Assembly (NCBI GenBank): GCA_016235455.1
Contig: JACRKZ010000051.1
Span: 28,452 to 92,451, forward strand
Source: Armatimonadota bacterium
GTDB lineage: Bacteria > Armatimonadota > UBA10988
Direction: 5' to 3'
Length of the DNA stretch: 64,000 nucleotides
A model generated the notes under the pieces. It saw only the letters and a program-made list of their open reading frames with translations. It ran no database searches and was not told the origin of the DNA. Position numbers and translations under genes: made by a program. Shown piece after piece: positions 19,949 through 28,159 of the stretch (positions within the stretch are counted from its first letter, which is position 1; every line of letters begins with the position of its first letter).

Positions 19949-19978
19949 ACTGTACTAGATGTCGGCTCGGCGTGCCAG
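19949..19978 (-). promoter_or_regulatory. Possible sigma70 promoter before the PEGA/DUF3160 cassette
   Basis: Read on the minus strand, CTGGCA (19978-19973) is followed after 18 bases by TACAGT (19954-19949), 28 bases before the ATG at 19921. Both hexamers match the consensus at four of six positions. It sits in the 77-base gap after the GH2-like gene and could give the cassette its own transcription start. Confidence 0.35.
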
Positions 19979-19998
19979 CCAGTCTGCCGAGCGGCTGC

Positions 19999-22900
19999 CT
20001 ACCACCGATAGTACCGGTACGGGTCGTCGCCCAGCGCCTGCCCCTCCACGTAGTCGGGATGGTAGAAGCCGGTGGGGTCCAGCACCGCGGGTCGTGTGCC
20101 GGGGTCTGGCACGACGGTGAAGGACGGCGCCGCCATCCACAGGGTCACCGCCTGGCCGGCCAGTTCCTGCAGCGTGAAGCGCGTCTTGGCGTCGGCCTGC
20201 CCGGCGCGGAAGGTCAGCTTGACGTGCTTCCACTGCGGGCCGAGCGTGGTGCGCTCGAACAGCCCGGCGCTGCCCCACGGGTCGTGGTCTTTCTCGATGG
20301 CGCAGGTGACACCCGCCGGCGCGCTGGCCCGCAGCCAGGCCGACCAGACGTAGGCCACGCCGGCCTGCAGCCCGAAGCCGGGATGACCCAGTTGGACGTG
20401 CCAGCCTGTGTCGCTGGTCTTGGTGATGTCGATGCGCAGCGACTTCTGGCCGAGCAACTCAGGCGGCACGTCGTCGCTGACCGCCATGGTGGCGGCCGCG
20501 GTGCCCTGGACGCCCAAGGACCAGCCCTGGGTGCCTTCGGCGAAGGTCGTGTTGGTCAGGATCTCTCCCTCGGGCAAGACCGCGGGAGTGACCGGGCCCA
20601 GCATCATGTCCTCGGCCCGGCAACTCCAGCCGCCGCCGCCGAACTCGTCGAAGACGCGGATGGCGATGCTGTTGACGCCGGCCTTGACCAGCCTCGCGGG
20701 GATGGTGTAGGTGCGAGGCACGTTCCAGCCACTGGCCGCACCGACCTTGACGCCGTTGAACCAGGTCACGTCGCGGTCGTCCACGGGGCCGAGCTTGAGC
20801 AGCAACTCGCGGCCCAGCCACGCCTCGGGTACGGTCACTTCGCGGCGCACCCAGAACGAGCCGTCGGCCTCGCCCACGCCCGGCGCGGTCTCCCACATGG
20901 CCGGCAGCGTGAACGTCGACCAGCCGGTCAGGTCGAGCTTCTCGGCTGACCAGCCCGTGGTGGCGGCGTCCTGCCCGGGATCCTCGGTGCGCCGGTCGAC
21001 GCTGCTGGCCGCCGGCAGCTTGCGCTCCACCCGGAAGCGCCAGGCACCCGCCAGGCCAATGGGCCGTGCGGTGGCGTTCCAGCCGGGCGACAGGCTGCGC
21101 GCGTCCATGGCGAACTCCGCGCCCAGGTTGGCCAGGAGCTGGGTCAGCGCGCGCGTCAGGCGCCAGCGGCTGTAGCGCAGATAGGTCTTCTCGCCGGCCG
21201 GCAGCATGTCGGGCGTGAGCTGCAGCGCGAGCACGCGCCCGTCGTGCGCCCGGCCCAGCAGACCGCCGGCTGTCGGCGCGACACCGCCTCCGGCCAGCAG
21301 GGGTCGCAGCGGCTGGTCGGCGCGCAGCCGGAGGTCGGAGCGCGACAAACCGCGCAACTCGGGCCAGTCGGGCAGCTCGCCGGCGTCGTGGTAGGCTGCC
21401 GTCTGGCCCATGGTGCCCAACAACGCGTTCGCGCGCGGCAGCAGCAGCACCCGTCCGCCTGCCGCCGCGAAGGCGGACAGGTCGGTCTCGGCCACCTTGG
21501 CGTCCGCGGCCACTACAGCAAGTGTCGAACGGTCCGCGGCGGGCAGGTTGTCGGCCGCCTCGAACCGCAGACCCAGGCCGCGCAGAAGCTGGCGCCCGGG
21601 TGCCCCGCCGAGATAGACACAGCGCTTGACGCGCGGCTCGGGCTGGGCGCTGCGCGCATACTCGACGAGCCGCCGGGCCAGCCGCCGAGCCATGGGTTCG
21701 GCGCTGGTGCGCGCCTCGAGGTCGAGCGTGCAGAGCAGGGCCAGGCCCTCACCGTGCTGCAGTTCGAGCAACGGCGAGTAGGCCATGTCGAACTCGCCGT
21801 GGAGCAATGGACGCCACCCGGCCAGGTGCGGCTTCTCCACCGCGGCACTGGCGACGCTGCCGTAGTTGCCCCAGTGCCAGCCGAGCGCCGGGTCGGCGTT
21901 GGGCGACTCGTCCAATCCGCCCCAGGTGGTCGGCACGAGCGTGCCCGACCCGTTCCAGTCGCGCAGATCCTCGGCGTCCAGTCCGTCGACGATGGGATGT
22001 CGGCTCTGCGTGGGCACGGGCCAGAAGCGGCGCGACACGTGGCCCGCGGTGCGCAGTCCCAGTTGGTCGCGCAGGCAGGCCGGGGTCTGGCCCATGAGGA
22101 CCAGCCGGCCACCCGCGGCAACATGCTCCGCGGGCGAGCCCGGCAGCGCTGCCTCCAGGGCGCGCCGGCCAATGACCAGCACCTGGCCCGGTGCTGGCCG
22201 GCCAGTCCAGGCTCGCGTCTGGTAGCCGGCCTCGGCCAGCAGGCGAGTGGTCTCTCCACGAGGGTCATGGATCCAGATCGTGCCGCCCGGCCGCGGCGCG
22301 AACGGCGGGTAGACGCGGAAGGCCATGCGGTCGGTGTGCTTGGCCTCACCGATGGTGACGTCCAGCTCGATCTGGCCGTCGGTCACCGACGTGACGGCGG
22401 GCAGCTTGCCGCTCACGGGCTTGCGCAAGGTCGCGGCGGGGTCGATGCGGCCCGTCTCCTTCTGCTCGGCCTGGACCTTGCCCCCGACCGTGAGGCGCCA
22501 GTGCAGGCTGTAGGGCACGGCCTGGCGCAGGTCGTTGATCAGGATGGCCTGCTTGGCCACGGTCGCGCCGGATTCGTAGTGGTGGTCCTTGGCGGTGAAG
22601 CGCTCCGCCGAGCCGGCGATGTACGCCAGCGTGGTGTTGTTGTTGGCGATCAGCGCCTGGCCGGCCGGGGCGGCCGACCAGTTGCCCGCCGGCTGCAGGT
22701 AGTGCACATCGGCGAGGTTGGCGTTGGCCATCCACACGCCGCGCCCGTCGGGCCGCGGGGTGATCGGCGTCTGCGCCCAACGCTTGTCGTCCGGCAGGCT
22801 CCAGCCGTGGCCCATGTTCCACGGCACCATGCCCGCGGTCAGGCCCCAGGTGCGCCAACTGCGCCATGTGTTGCGGATGAACAGTTCCTCGACAGCCTGG

Positions 22901-24708
22901 AAGGCCGGCGCCTGCTCCAGGGCCGTGGCGCCGTGCCAGTTGCGCCAGCGGTCGGGGCCTTCGTAGTCGCTCACCAGGCGGGCGCGGTAGGCGGCCGGCT
23001 CGGTGTCATAGGCCCGCTCGCCCAGGTAGATGGCGCAGAACTCGGTCATCAACGGCTCGGAGACCACCGCCTCGCCGAAGCCGTTACGGCCGCGCATGAA
23101 AGTCGTGTGCAGCGGTGTGCCGAACTCGATGGGCAGGAACGGCATCTGCGCCTTGGTCACGTACTCGCTGAGCCACTCCTCGCGTTCCTGCAGCGGTATC
23201 AGGTCGAGGTAGTTGTTGCAGGTATGCACATCGCCCACATCGGCGCCGTGGTGCGTGAAGACCGGGCGCGTCGGGTCCTCGCGCTTGATGGCGGCCACGA
23301 CCTCGTCGCCGGCCTTGGCCAGGTCGCCACGCTGATACCAGCCGCGCCGACCGATGACCACCGGGTTCTGATCCTGCTGACGGCCGAACAGGTTGCCCGA
23401 CGTAGCCCACATGACGATGGACGGATGGTTGCGCAGCCGCCCCAGTTGTTGCGTCAGGAGCGCGTTGTAGCGCTCCTTCTGGCCCGGTCGCGACCAGGCG
23501 AATCCGCTGTCGTAGATGAGCGGACCCGCCGCGGGAGCAGCGCCCGCCAGCAGGAGTCCCTTGCGGTCGGCTGCCTCGGCCCACAGGTAGCGCAGGTAGA
23601 CCGTGCCGCGCGCGTTCTCGTCGCCGGGCCAGGCTTCGGCCAGGTTGAACCCGGCGGCGCGATAGCCGTCGAGCGTGTTGTCGATGGCCTGGGGCACCCA
23701 GGCACAGTAGTTCCATTCGTCGCGCGCGGTCACCGGGCGGAGGCGAATCTCGCGCTCGTTGAGCAGGAAGCGCAACCGGTCGATTCTGAACTCGCGGAAG
23801 CCGATCGTCTCGGTCACCTCATCGCGCCAGCCGGGCGCCTCGACGGCGAGCATCAGGCGGTAGAGATTGGGTTGGTCGATGTCCCACAACCGCGGGTCGG
23901 GCCAGGGCCAGGCCAGATCGACGCGTGTCTGGCCAGCGTTGAGCGGGGCGCTGGCGGTGAACGTCTTCTCGGCTCGGCCGTCCGGCCCCAGCAGTCGCGC
24001 GGTGAACCGGGCGGCGCCGGCTTGGCTCACGCCCGCCAGACCGAGCCGGACTGACAGGCGATGCTCGCGCACGGAGGTGGCGATCGTCAGTCCATCGGCG
24101 TGGGCGCCCGCTGGCCTGCTGTGCAACAACGCCTCGCCGACGATGCCGCGCGCGTCGACATTGCCGGGCAGGCGCCAACTGGGCTGGTCACCGGCCAGGG
24201 CCGCGGCTACATTCTGGGCCTGGGGTGCCGCGACGACCAGGATCCGCAGCAGGTTGTCCTGGCCGAACCGCACCGCGGGCGTGATGTCGACCGTACCGCT
24301 GGGCCAGTTGATCAGGCCGCAATCGGTGCCGTTGCAGTAGACGCGGGCATCGGTGCTGACGCGGGTCAACTCGAGGACGATCGCGCGGCCCTGCCAGGAG
24401 GCCGGCACGTTCACCTGGCGTTCGTACCAGGCGCGGCTGGCTTGCGCCACGGGGACCGCGTCCCAGGGCGCCGCTTGGCTGGTCTTGGCCAAGCCAGGCA
24501 GGCACTGAGTGCCCGACCACGAGCCCGGCACCAGCGCCTCGCCCCAGTCGCCGCTCGGAGCGCCGGCCGCCGGGCCCACGGCCGGCTGGAAGCGCCAGGC
24601 GCCGTTCAGACACACAGTGCCGCGTGAGCTCGATGTCTCGACGGGCTGAAGTTGGGCCAACGCGGGGCACAGGGCGAGGACGAGCGCAAACAGGGGCACG
24701 CGGGTCAT
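19999..24708 (-). CDS. Secreted GH2-like protein with C-terminal carbohydrate-binding module
   Basis: This 1569-aa protein begins at ATG 24708, seven bases after GGAGG, with signal peptide MTRVPLFALVLALCPALA. A GH2 sugar-binding domain follows (AWYERQVNVPASWQGRAI, ELTRVSTDARVYCNG), then an immunoglobulin-like section and a TIM barrel (NHPSIVMWATSGN, VFTHHGADVGDVHTCNNY, PIEFG). Later come a glutamine-amidotransferase-like linker section, a second GH2-type beta domain (WVRREVTVPEAWLGREL) and a CBM4/9-like jelly-roll (FAEGTQGW, LRIDITK). In GH2 enzymes the barrel motif is S-x-G-N-E; here the acid/base Glu is Leu (GNLFG). The enzyme may therefore be inactive or use another residue. Substrate unknown. 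Upstream DUF3160 gene ends 35 bases away. Confidence 0.75.
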   Translation of the reverse strand: MTRVPLFALVLALCPALAQLQPVETSSSRGTVCLNGAWRFQPAVGPAAGAPSGDWGEALVPGSWSGTQCLPGLAKTSQAAPWDAVPVAQASRAWYERQVNVPASWQGRAIVLELTRVSTDARVYCNGTDCGLINWPSGTVDITPAVRFGQDNLLRILVVAAPQAQNVAAALAGDQPSWRLPGNVDARGIVGEALLHSRPAGAHADGLTIATSVREHRLSVRLGLAGVSQAGAARFTARLLGPDGRAEKTFTASAPLNAGQTRVDLAWPWPDPRLWDIDQPNLYRLMLAVEAPGWRDEVTETIGFREFRIDRLRFLLNEREIRLRPVTARDEWNYCAWVPQAIDNTLDGYRAAGFNLAEAWPGDENARGTVYLRYLWAEAADRKGLLLAGAAPAAGPLIYDSGFAWSRPGQKERYNALLTQQLGRLRNHPSIVMWATSGNLFGRQQDQNPVVIGRRGWYQRGDLAKAGDEVVAAIKREDPTRPVFTHHGADVGDVHTCNNYLDLIPLQEREEWLSEYVTKAQMPFLPIEFGTPLHTTFMRGRNGFGEAVVSEPLMTEFCAIYLGERAYDTEPAAYRARLVSDYEGPDRWRNWHGATALEQAPAFQAVEELFIRNTWRSWRTWGLTAGMVPWNMGHGWSLPDDKRWAQTPITPRPDGRGVWMANANLADVHYLQPAGNWSAAPAGQALIANNNTTLAYIAGSAERFTAKDHHYESGATVAKQAILINDLRQAVPYSLHWRLTVGGKVQAEQKETGRIDPAATLRKPVSGKLPAVTSVTDGQIELDVTIGEAKHTDRMAFRVYPPFAPRPGGTIWIHDPRGETTRLLAEAGYQTRAWTGRPAPGQVLVIGRRALEAALPGSPAEHVAAGGRLVLMGQTPACLRDQLGLRTAGHVSRRFWPVPTQSRHPIVDGLDAEDLRDWNGSGTLVPTTWGGLDESPNADPALGWHWGNYGSVASAAVEKPHLAGWRPLLHGEFDMAYSPLLELQHGEGLALLCTLDLEARTSAEPMARRLARRLVEYARSAQPEPRVKRCVYLGGAPGRQLLRGLGLRFEAADNLPAADRSTLAVVAADAKVAETDLSAFAAAGGRVLLLPRANALLGTMGQTAAYHDAGELPDWPELRGLSRSDLRLRADQPLRPLLAGGGVAPTAGGLLGRAHDGRVLALQLTPDMLPAGEKTYLRYSRWRLTRALTQLLANLGAEFAMDARSLSPGWNATARPIGLAGAWRFRVERKLPAASSVDRRTEDPGQDAATTGWSAEKLDLTGWSTFTLPAMWETAPGVGEADGSFWVRREVTVPEAWLGRELLLKLGPVDDRDVTWFNGVKVGAASGWNVPRTYTIPARLVKAGVNSIAIRVFDEFGGGGWSCRAEDMMLGPVTPAVLPEGEILTNTTFAEGTQGWSLGVQGTAAATMAVSDDVPPELLGQKSLRIDITKTSDTGWHVQLGHPGFGLQAGVAYVWSAWLRASAPAGVTCAIEKDHDPWGSAGLFERTTLGPQWKHVKLTFRAGQADAKTRFTLQELAGQAVTLWMAAPSFTVVPDPGTRPAVLDPTGFYHPDYVEGQALGDDPYRYYRW

Positions 24709-24743
24709 GCTGGACCTCCGGCGTGCTATTTCCGCCGCGTGTC

Positions 24744-26432
24744 TCATTTTCCTCCGGCCGCGACCGGTGCGCCCAGCAGGGCCAGGTAGCGTGGTGTCGG
24801 CGCGGCGCCCGCGGCCAGTCGCGCGGCCCAGCCATCGTCCGACAGCGGCTGGCCGACCGGCTCGACGAACTCGTAGTAGCTGCCGACATAGCCGACCGCC
24901 GCCGCCGGCGGATACTCGGGCAGGTCGAACTGCTCGACGATGGGGTACAGCCAGCCGCTGGCCACGTGGAACACGCCGCCCTGATCCTTGCCGAGCCTCG
25001 CCGTGACCATCGGCCGCTCCAAGGGCACATTGAAGAGGGCGCCGAAGCGCTCCCACTCGTCGGCGTGCTCGGGCGCCAAGCCGGCGAGTTCCCGCCGCGC
25101 ATCATCCGCGGCGTGGTCGGCCTTCCGCACCAGATCGGCCAGCCAGACCCGGCTCTCCTCGGTCAGCGCGTCCAGGCGCTTGAGCTCGGCGACGTAGCCG
25201 CCGACCATCTGCGCGAAGCGGTTCCAGAACGCGGGCAGCGGCTCGACGAACCCGTGCGGAATCTCGCGCCGGCCTGGGGCACTGGGCGGGAAGTCCAGTT
25301 CGCGGCTGTAGAGCTGGCTGTTGTGCCGCATCTGAGCCCAACTGGTCAGCGCGCAGTTGAGGGTCTTGGCGCGCCAGGCCGGCGAGCGCATGAAGCGCGG
25401 GGCAGCCGGGTACTGCTCGCCCAGCGCCGCCAGCGTGGCCAGCCACCGCTCCGGCAGGCACGCGTCGCGCGGCGCGAAGGTCGCGGCACCGTCGGTCAAG
25501 CCGAGCATCTGTGCCACATGTTCGCCGCTCGGTCGGTCCAGCTCCGAGGTCACCGCCTGTAGCCGCACCGTATCGGACGACACGTGCTCGGGCAGAATGG
25601 CCAGGGCACGGGTGCTGGTGGGGCGGTCGGTGGGGTAGCGGGCGCTCACTCGCGCGCAGTCAGCGTCCGACAGGTGGGCCGGATCCAGGCCGTCCTGCCG
25701 CAGCGCGGCGTCGAGTTCGTCCAGGCCGATCTCGACGGTCTGGCCAAACAGCCGGCCGCGCGCCTGACGCAGCGCCAGGTACCCGCGGCGAGCTGCTTCG
25801 TCGCGCAGCAGGCCGGCCCACCAGGCCGCCCGGCGCACGGTGGCAGCGGTGGCGCCGCGTCCGGCCAGTGGCAGGCGGTAGCGGCCCAGCCACCGCGTCA
25901 GACGCGCGTAGTCGTGCAGGTCGGGCGTGTCGTAGGCGGCGGGCAGCGGCTCGGTAACCAGGGCCGCGTCGGCGGCAGCCACGACGGCATCGCCGGCGCG
26001 CACGAGTTCGGGTGGCAGTGGGACGTCGAGCCGGGCCAGGCGCACGGCCCCGGCCAGCGAGGCCAGCTCCTCGGGCGGCGCCTGGGCGGCTTGCTTGGCG
26101 TGCGCCGCCCACAGTGCCTGCACCAAGCCGGTGGTCAGCGGCGCCAGGACCTTGCGCTCGGCCTGGGCCAGGCTGGCGCGCTGCACGCTCCACCACAGGC
26201 AGAGCATGGCGTCGCTTGTCACCAGCACCGGCACCTCGTTGCCCCGACGAGGGTAAGCGCTCATCAGGTCGCCGCGCTGGCCGGCGGGCAGGATGGCGAA
26301 TCCGTCTCGCTCCAGGGCCGCGGCCAGCCCCGTCGCCGCCGCGCCGAAGCGTTGGGTCACCTGGTCCAGGTTGGCCGGCGGCGCGCCCAGGCCCAGCGCC
26401 AGGCTGAGCAACACGGCATGGATGGCAGGCAC
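24744..26432 (-). CDS. Secreted standalone DUF3160 protein
   Basis: This 562-aa protein starts at GTG 26432, five bases after an AGGGGGGA Shine-Dalgarno sequence, with a short signal peptide (LLSLALGLGAPPA). The rest is one DUF3160 domain with all landmarks: LVTSDAMLCLWWSVQR, WRAKTLNCALTSWAQM, HGFVEPLPAFWNRF and VGSYYEFVEPVGQPL near the end. It ends where the fusion proteins pass into their helical-repeat region. This shows that the domain can stand alone. It lies 22 bases after the response-regulator gene and 35 bases before the GH2-like gene, probably in one transcript with both. Biochemical function of DUF3160 is unknown. Confidence 0.78.
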   Translation of the reverse strand: MPAIHAVLLSLALGLGAPPANLDQVTQRFGAAATGLAAALERDGFAILPAGQRGDLMSAYPRRGNEVPVLVTSDAMLCLWWSVQRASLAQAERKVLAPLTTGLVQALWAAHAKQAAQAPPEELASLAGAVRLARLDVPLPPELVRAGDAVVAAADAALVTEPLPAAYDTPDLHDYARLTRWLGRYRLPLAGRGATAATVRRAAWWAGLLRDEAARRGYLALRQARGRLFGQTVEIGLDELDAALRQDGLDPAHLSDADCARVSARYPTDRPTSTRALAILPEHVSSDTVRLQAVTSELDRPSGEHVAQMLGLTDGAATFAPRDACLPERWLATLAALGEQYPAAPRFMRSPAWRAKTLNCALTSWAQMRHNSQLYSRELDFPPSAPGRREIPHGFVEPLPAFWNRFAQMVGGYVAELKRLDALTEESRVWLADLVRKADHAADDARRELAGLAPEHADEWERFGALFNVPLERPMVTARLGKDQGGVFHVASGWLYPIVEQFDLPEYPPAAAVGYVGSYYEFVEPVGQPLSDDGWAARLAAGAAPTPRYLALLGAPVAAGGK

Positions 26433-26454
26433 AGATTCCCCCCTGCGCAGCCCG

Positions 26455-27162
26455 CTACGCGCTCTCGCGCGGACCCGCCACCAGCTTGTACCCGACGCCG
26501 GGAATGGTCAGGATATGCTGCGGACTGCTCGGCTCGGTTTCCACCTTGAGGCGCAGGCGCCGGATATGCACATCCAGCGTGCGGCTGTCGAGGTAGAGGC
26601 TCTCGCCCCACACCTTCTCGAGCAGTTGGTCGCGCTCCATGACGCGGCCGGCGTTGGCGGCCAGCACGACCAGCAGGTCGAACTCCTTGGGCGTGAGCCG
26701 GATGGAGCGGCCGCTGACGACCACGTCGCGCGCGGCCTCGTCGATGGTCAGCGGACCGACCTTGATCGGGCCCTCCGCCACGTCGCCGTGCTCATAGAGG
26801 TTGGTGCGGCGCAAATGCGCGCGGATGCGGGCCAGCAGTTCGCGCGGCATGAACGGCTTGGTGACGTAGTCGTCGGCGCCCATCTCGAGGCCGAGTACCT
26901 TGTCCAGTTCATCGGCCTTGGCCGTGAGCATGATGATCGGCGTGTAGATGCGCGCGCGCAGTTGCTGGCACACCTGCAGGCCGCTGAGGCCGGGCAGCAT
27001 GACGTCCAGCAGGATGATGTCGGGGTGCTCGGTGGTGGCGAGTTGCACCCCTTCGGCGCCGTCGGCCGTGGCCACGACACTGTAGCCCTCGGCCGACAAC
27101 AGCGCGATCAGGCTCCGCTGAATCGCGGGATCGTCCTCAACCACCAAAACCTTCTCGGCCAT
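26455..27162 (-). CDS. OmpR/PhoB-family response regulator
   Basis: This 235-aa protein has an N-terminal receiver domain: acidic pair D10/D11, phospho-acceptor D53 in LLDVMLPG, T80 and K102 (TKPF). A C-terminal winged-helix DNA-binding domain follows (LTPKEFDLLVVLA, DSRTLDVHIRRLRLKVE, GVGYKLV). ATG 27162 is chosen because AAGGTG lies seven bases before it; the in-frame GTG at 27168 is too close to that site. No histidine kinase lies in the window, so it is an orphan. It sits 11 bases after the Gfo/Idh/MocA gene and 22 before DUF3160, inside the glycan-related run. Control of that run is a reasonable inference, not shown. Confidence 0.92.
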   Translation of the reverse strand: MAEKVLVVEDDPAIQRSLIALLSAEGYSVVATADGAEGVQLATTEHPDIILLDVMLPGLSGLQVCQQLRARIYTPIIMLTAKADELDKVLGLEMGADDYVTKPFMPRELLARIRAHLRRTNLYEHGDVAEGPIKVGPLTIDEAARDVVVSGRSIRLTPKEFDLLVVLAANAGRVMERDQLLEKVWGESLYLDSRTLDVHIRRLRLKVETEPSSPQHILTIPGVGYKLVAGPRESA

Positions 27163-27173
27163 CGTCACACCTT

Positions 27174-28130
27174 TCAGTCGCTCACTGCCTCAAGCCATCG
27201 GGCCACTTGCGCCTGAACGCGCAGGTTCGCCAGCCCCAAGGCTACTGGCAAGGGTGACTCATCGGCGCCGGATTGTACCGCGGCGACGAATCCACACAGG
27301 GATTGTTCGACCCAATCGACGGACTCCTGCTCGACTCCTCCTCGGGACAGGTAGCTGCGGTAGCGCCCCGCGTCGTTGTTGCGGCCGGCATAGTCGACCA
27401 GCGCCTCATCGACACCGAAACGGCGGACCAGGTCACCGGTCAGGCGCTGGCCTACCTCGATGTTCGCCCCCACCAGCCCGTGCGGCGCACGAAGTTGGCA
27501 CTGCACGCGAGCGGTGCGCGGCGCGGTGCGCACGCTCACGCTGTCCGATTCCACCTCGGCGCCGGGCACCAGGGCCAGGGCCAGGCTGAGCGCGTGCGGG
27601 CCGAGTTCGGTCCACACCTCGGCCGGCGTGCGTTCGGCGCCCCGGCCGCGGCTTTCGAGCGTCACGCTGACCCGTGCCGGCGTGGGCTGCGGGCCGACCA
27701 TCGCGAAGTAGGGGGCCGCGGCGAGCGTGTATTGCAGATTGACCCCGCACAGCACGCCCCGTTCCTCGGTCAAGGCGGCGACCGCCTCTGCTTCCGCGAC
27801 CGCGGCGGCCAGGTCATCGCTCCAGGTCAGCGGCTTCTCGATGAGCGTGGGGATGCCGTGATCGATGAGCATCAAGGCGGGCGCGGCGTGGTGCTCCGCG
27901 GGCGTGCAGACGGTGGCCAGGTCGGGCGTCACGGCGGACAGCAGTTCCGGCAGCGATGCGAAGCCGGGCACCACCTGGCCCGACACGTCGGCCAGTTCGG
28001 CGGCGCGCTGCCCGAGGTGTGACGGGCTGGCGCAGACGAAGCCGACCAACTCGCAGCCGGCGGCGGACAGCCACTTGGCGTGTTGGCGGCCGATGCGGCC
28101 GGGGCCGACGATGACGGCGCTGAGTGCCAT
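27174..28130 (-). CDS. Gfo/Idh/MocA-family oxidoreductase
   Basis: This 318-aa protein has the usual length and an N-terminal Rossmann fold (VIVGPGRIGRQHAKWL) for NAD(P). The family EKP motif is present (TLIEKPLTW), preceded by TPDLATVCTPAEHH. Family members oxidise or reduce sugars and inositols, or act on glycans through a keto intermediate. The C-terminal substrate domain is present but not informative about substrate. GGAGGG stands just before the ATG. It is cytoplasmic, since no signal peptide is seen, and is flanked by secreted glycoside-hydrolase-like genes, which suggests that it handles a released sugar. Confidence 0.87.
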   Translation of the reverse strand: MALSAVIVGPGRIGRQHAKWLSAAGCELVGFVCASPSHLGQRAAELADVSGQVVPGFASLPELLSAVTPDLATVCTPAEHHAAPALMLIDHGIPTLIEKPLTWSDDLAAAVAEAEAVAALTEERGVLCGVNLQYTLAAAPYFAMVGPQPTPARVSVTLESRGRGAERTPAEVWTELGPHALSLALALVPGAEVESDSVSVRTAPRTARVQCQLRAPHGLVGANIEVGQRLTGDLVRRFGVDEALVDYAGRNNDAGRYRSYLSRGGVEQESVDWVEQSLCGFVAAVQSGADESPLPVALGLANLRVQAQVARWLEAVSD

Positions 28131-28159
28131 GGTCCCTCCTTCCTAACGTGCCGGTCTGC

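Noticed and set aside
21244..24054. 936-aa plus-strand open frame
   Set aside because: Antisense shadow of the GH2-like gene.
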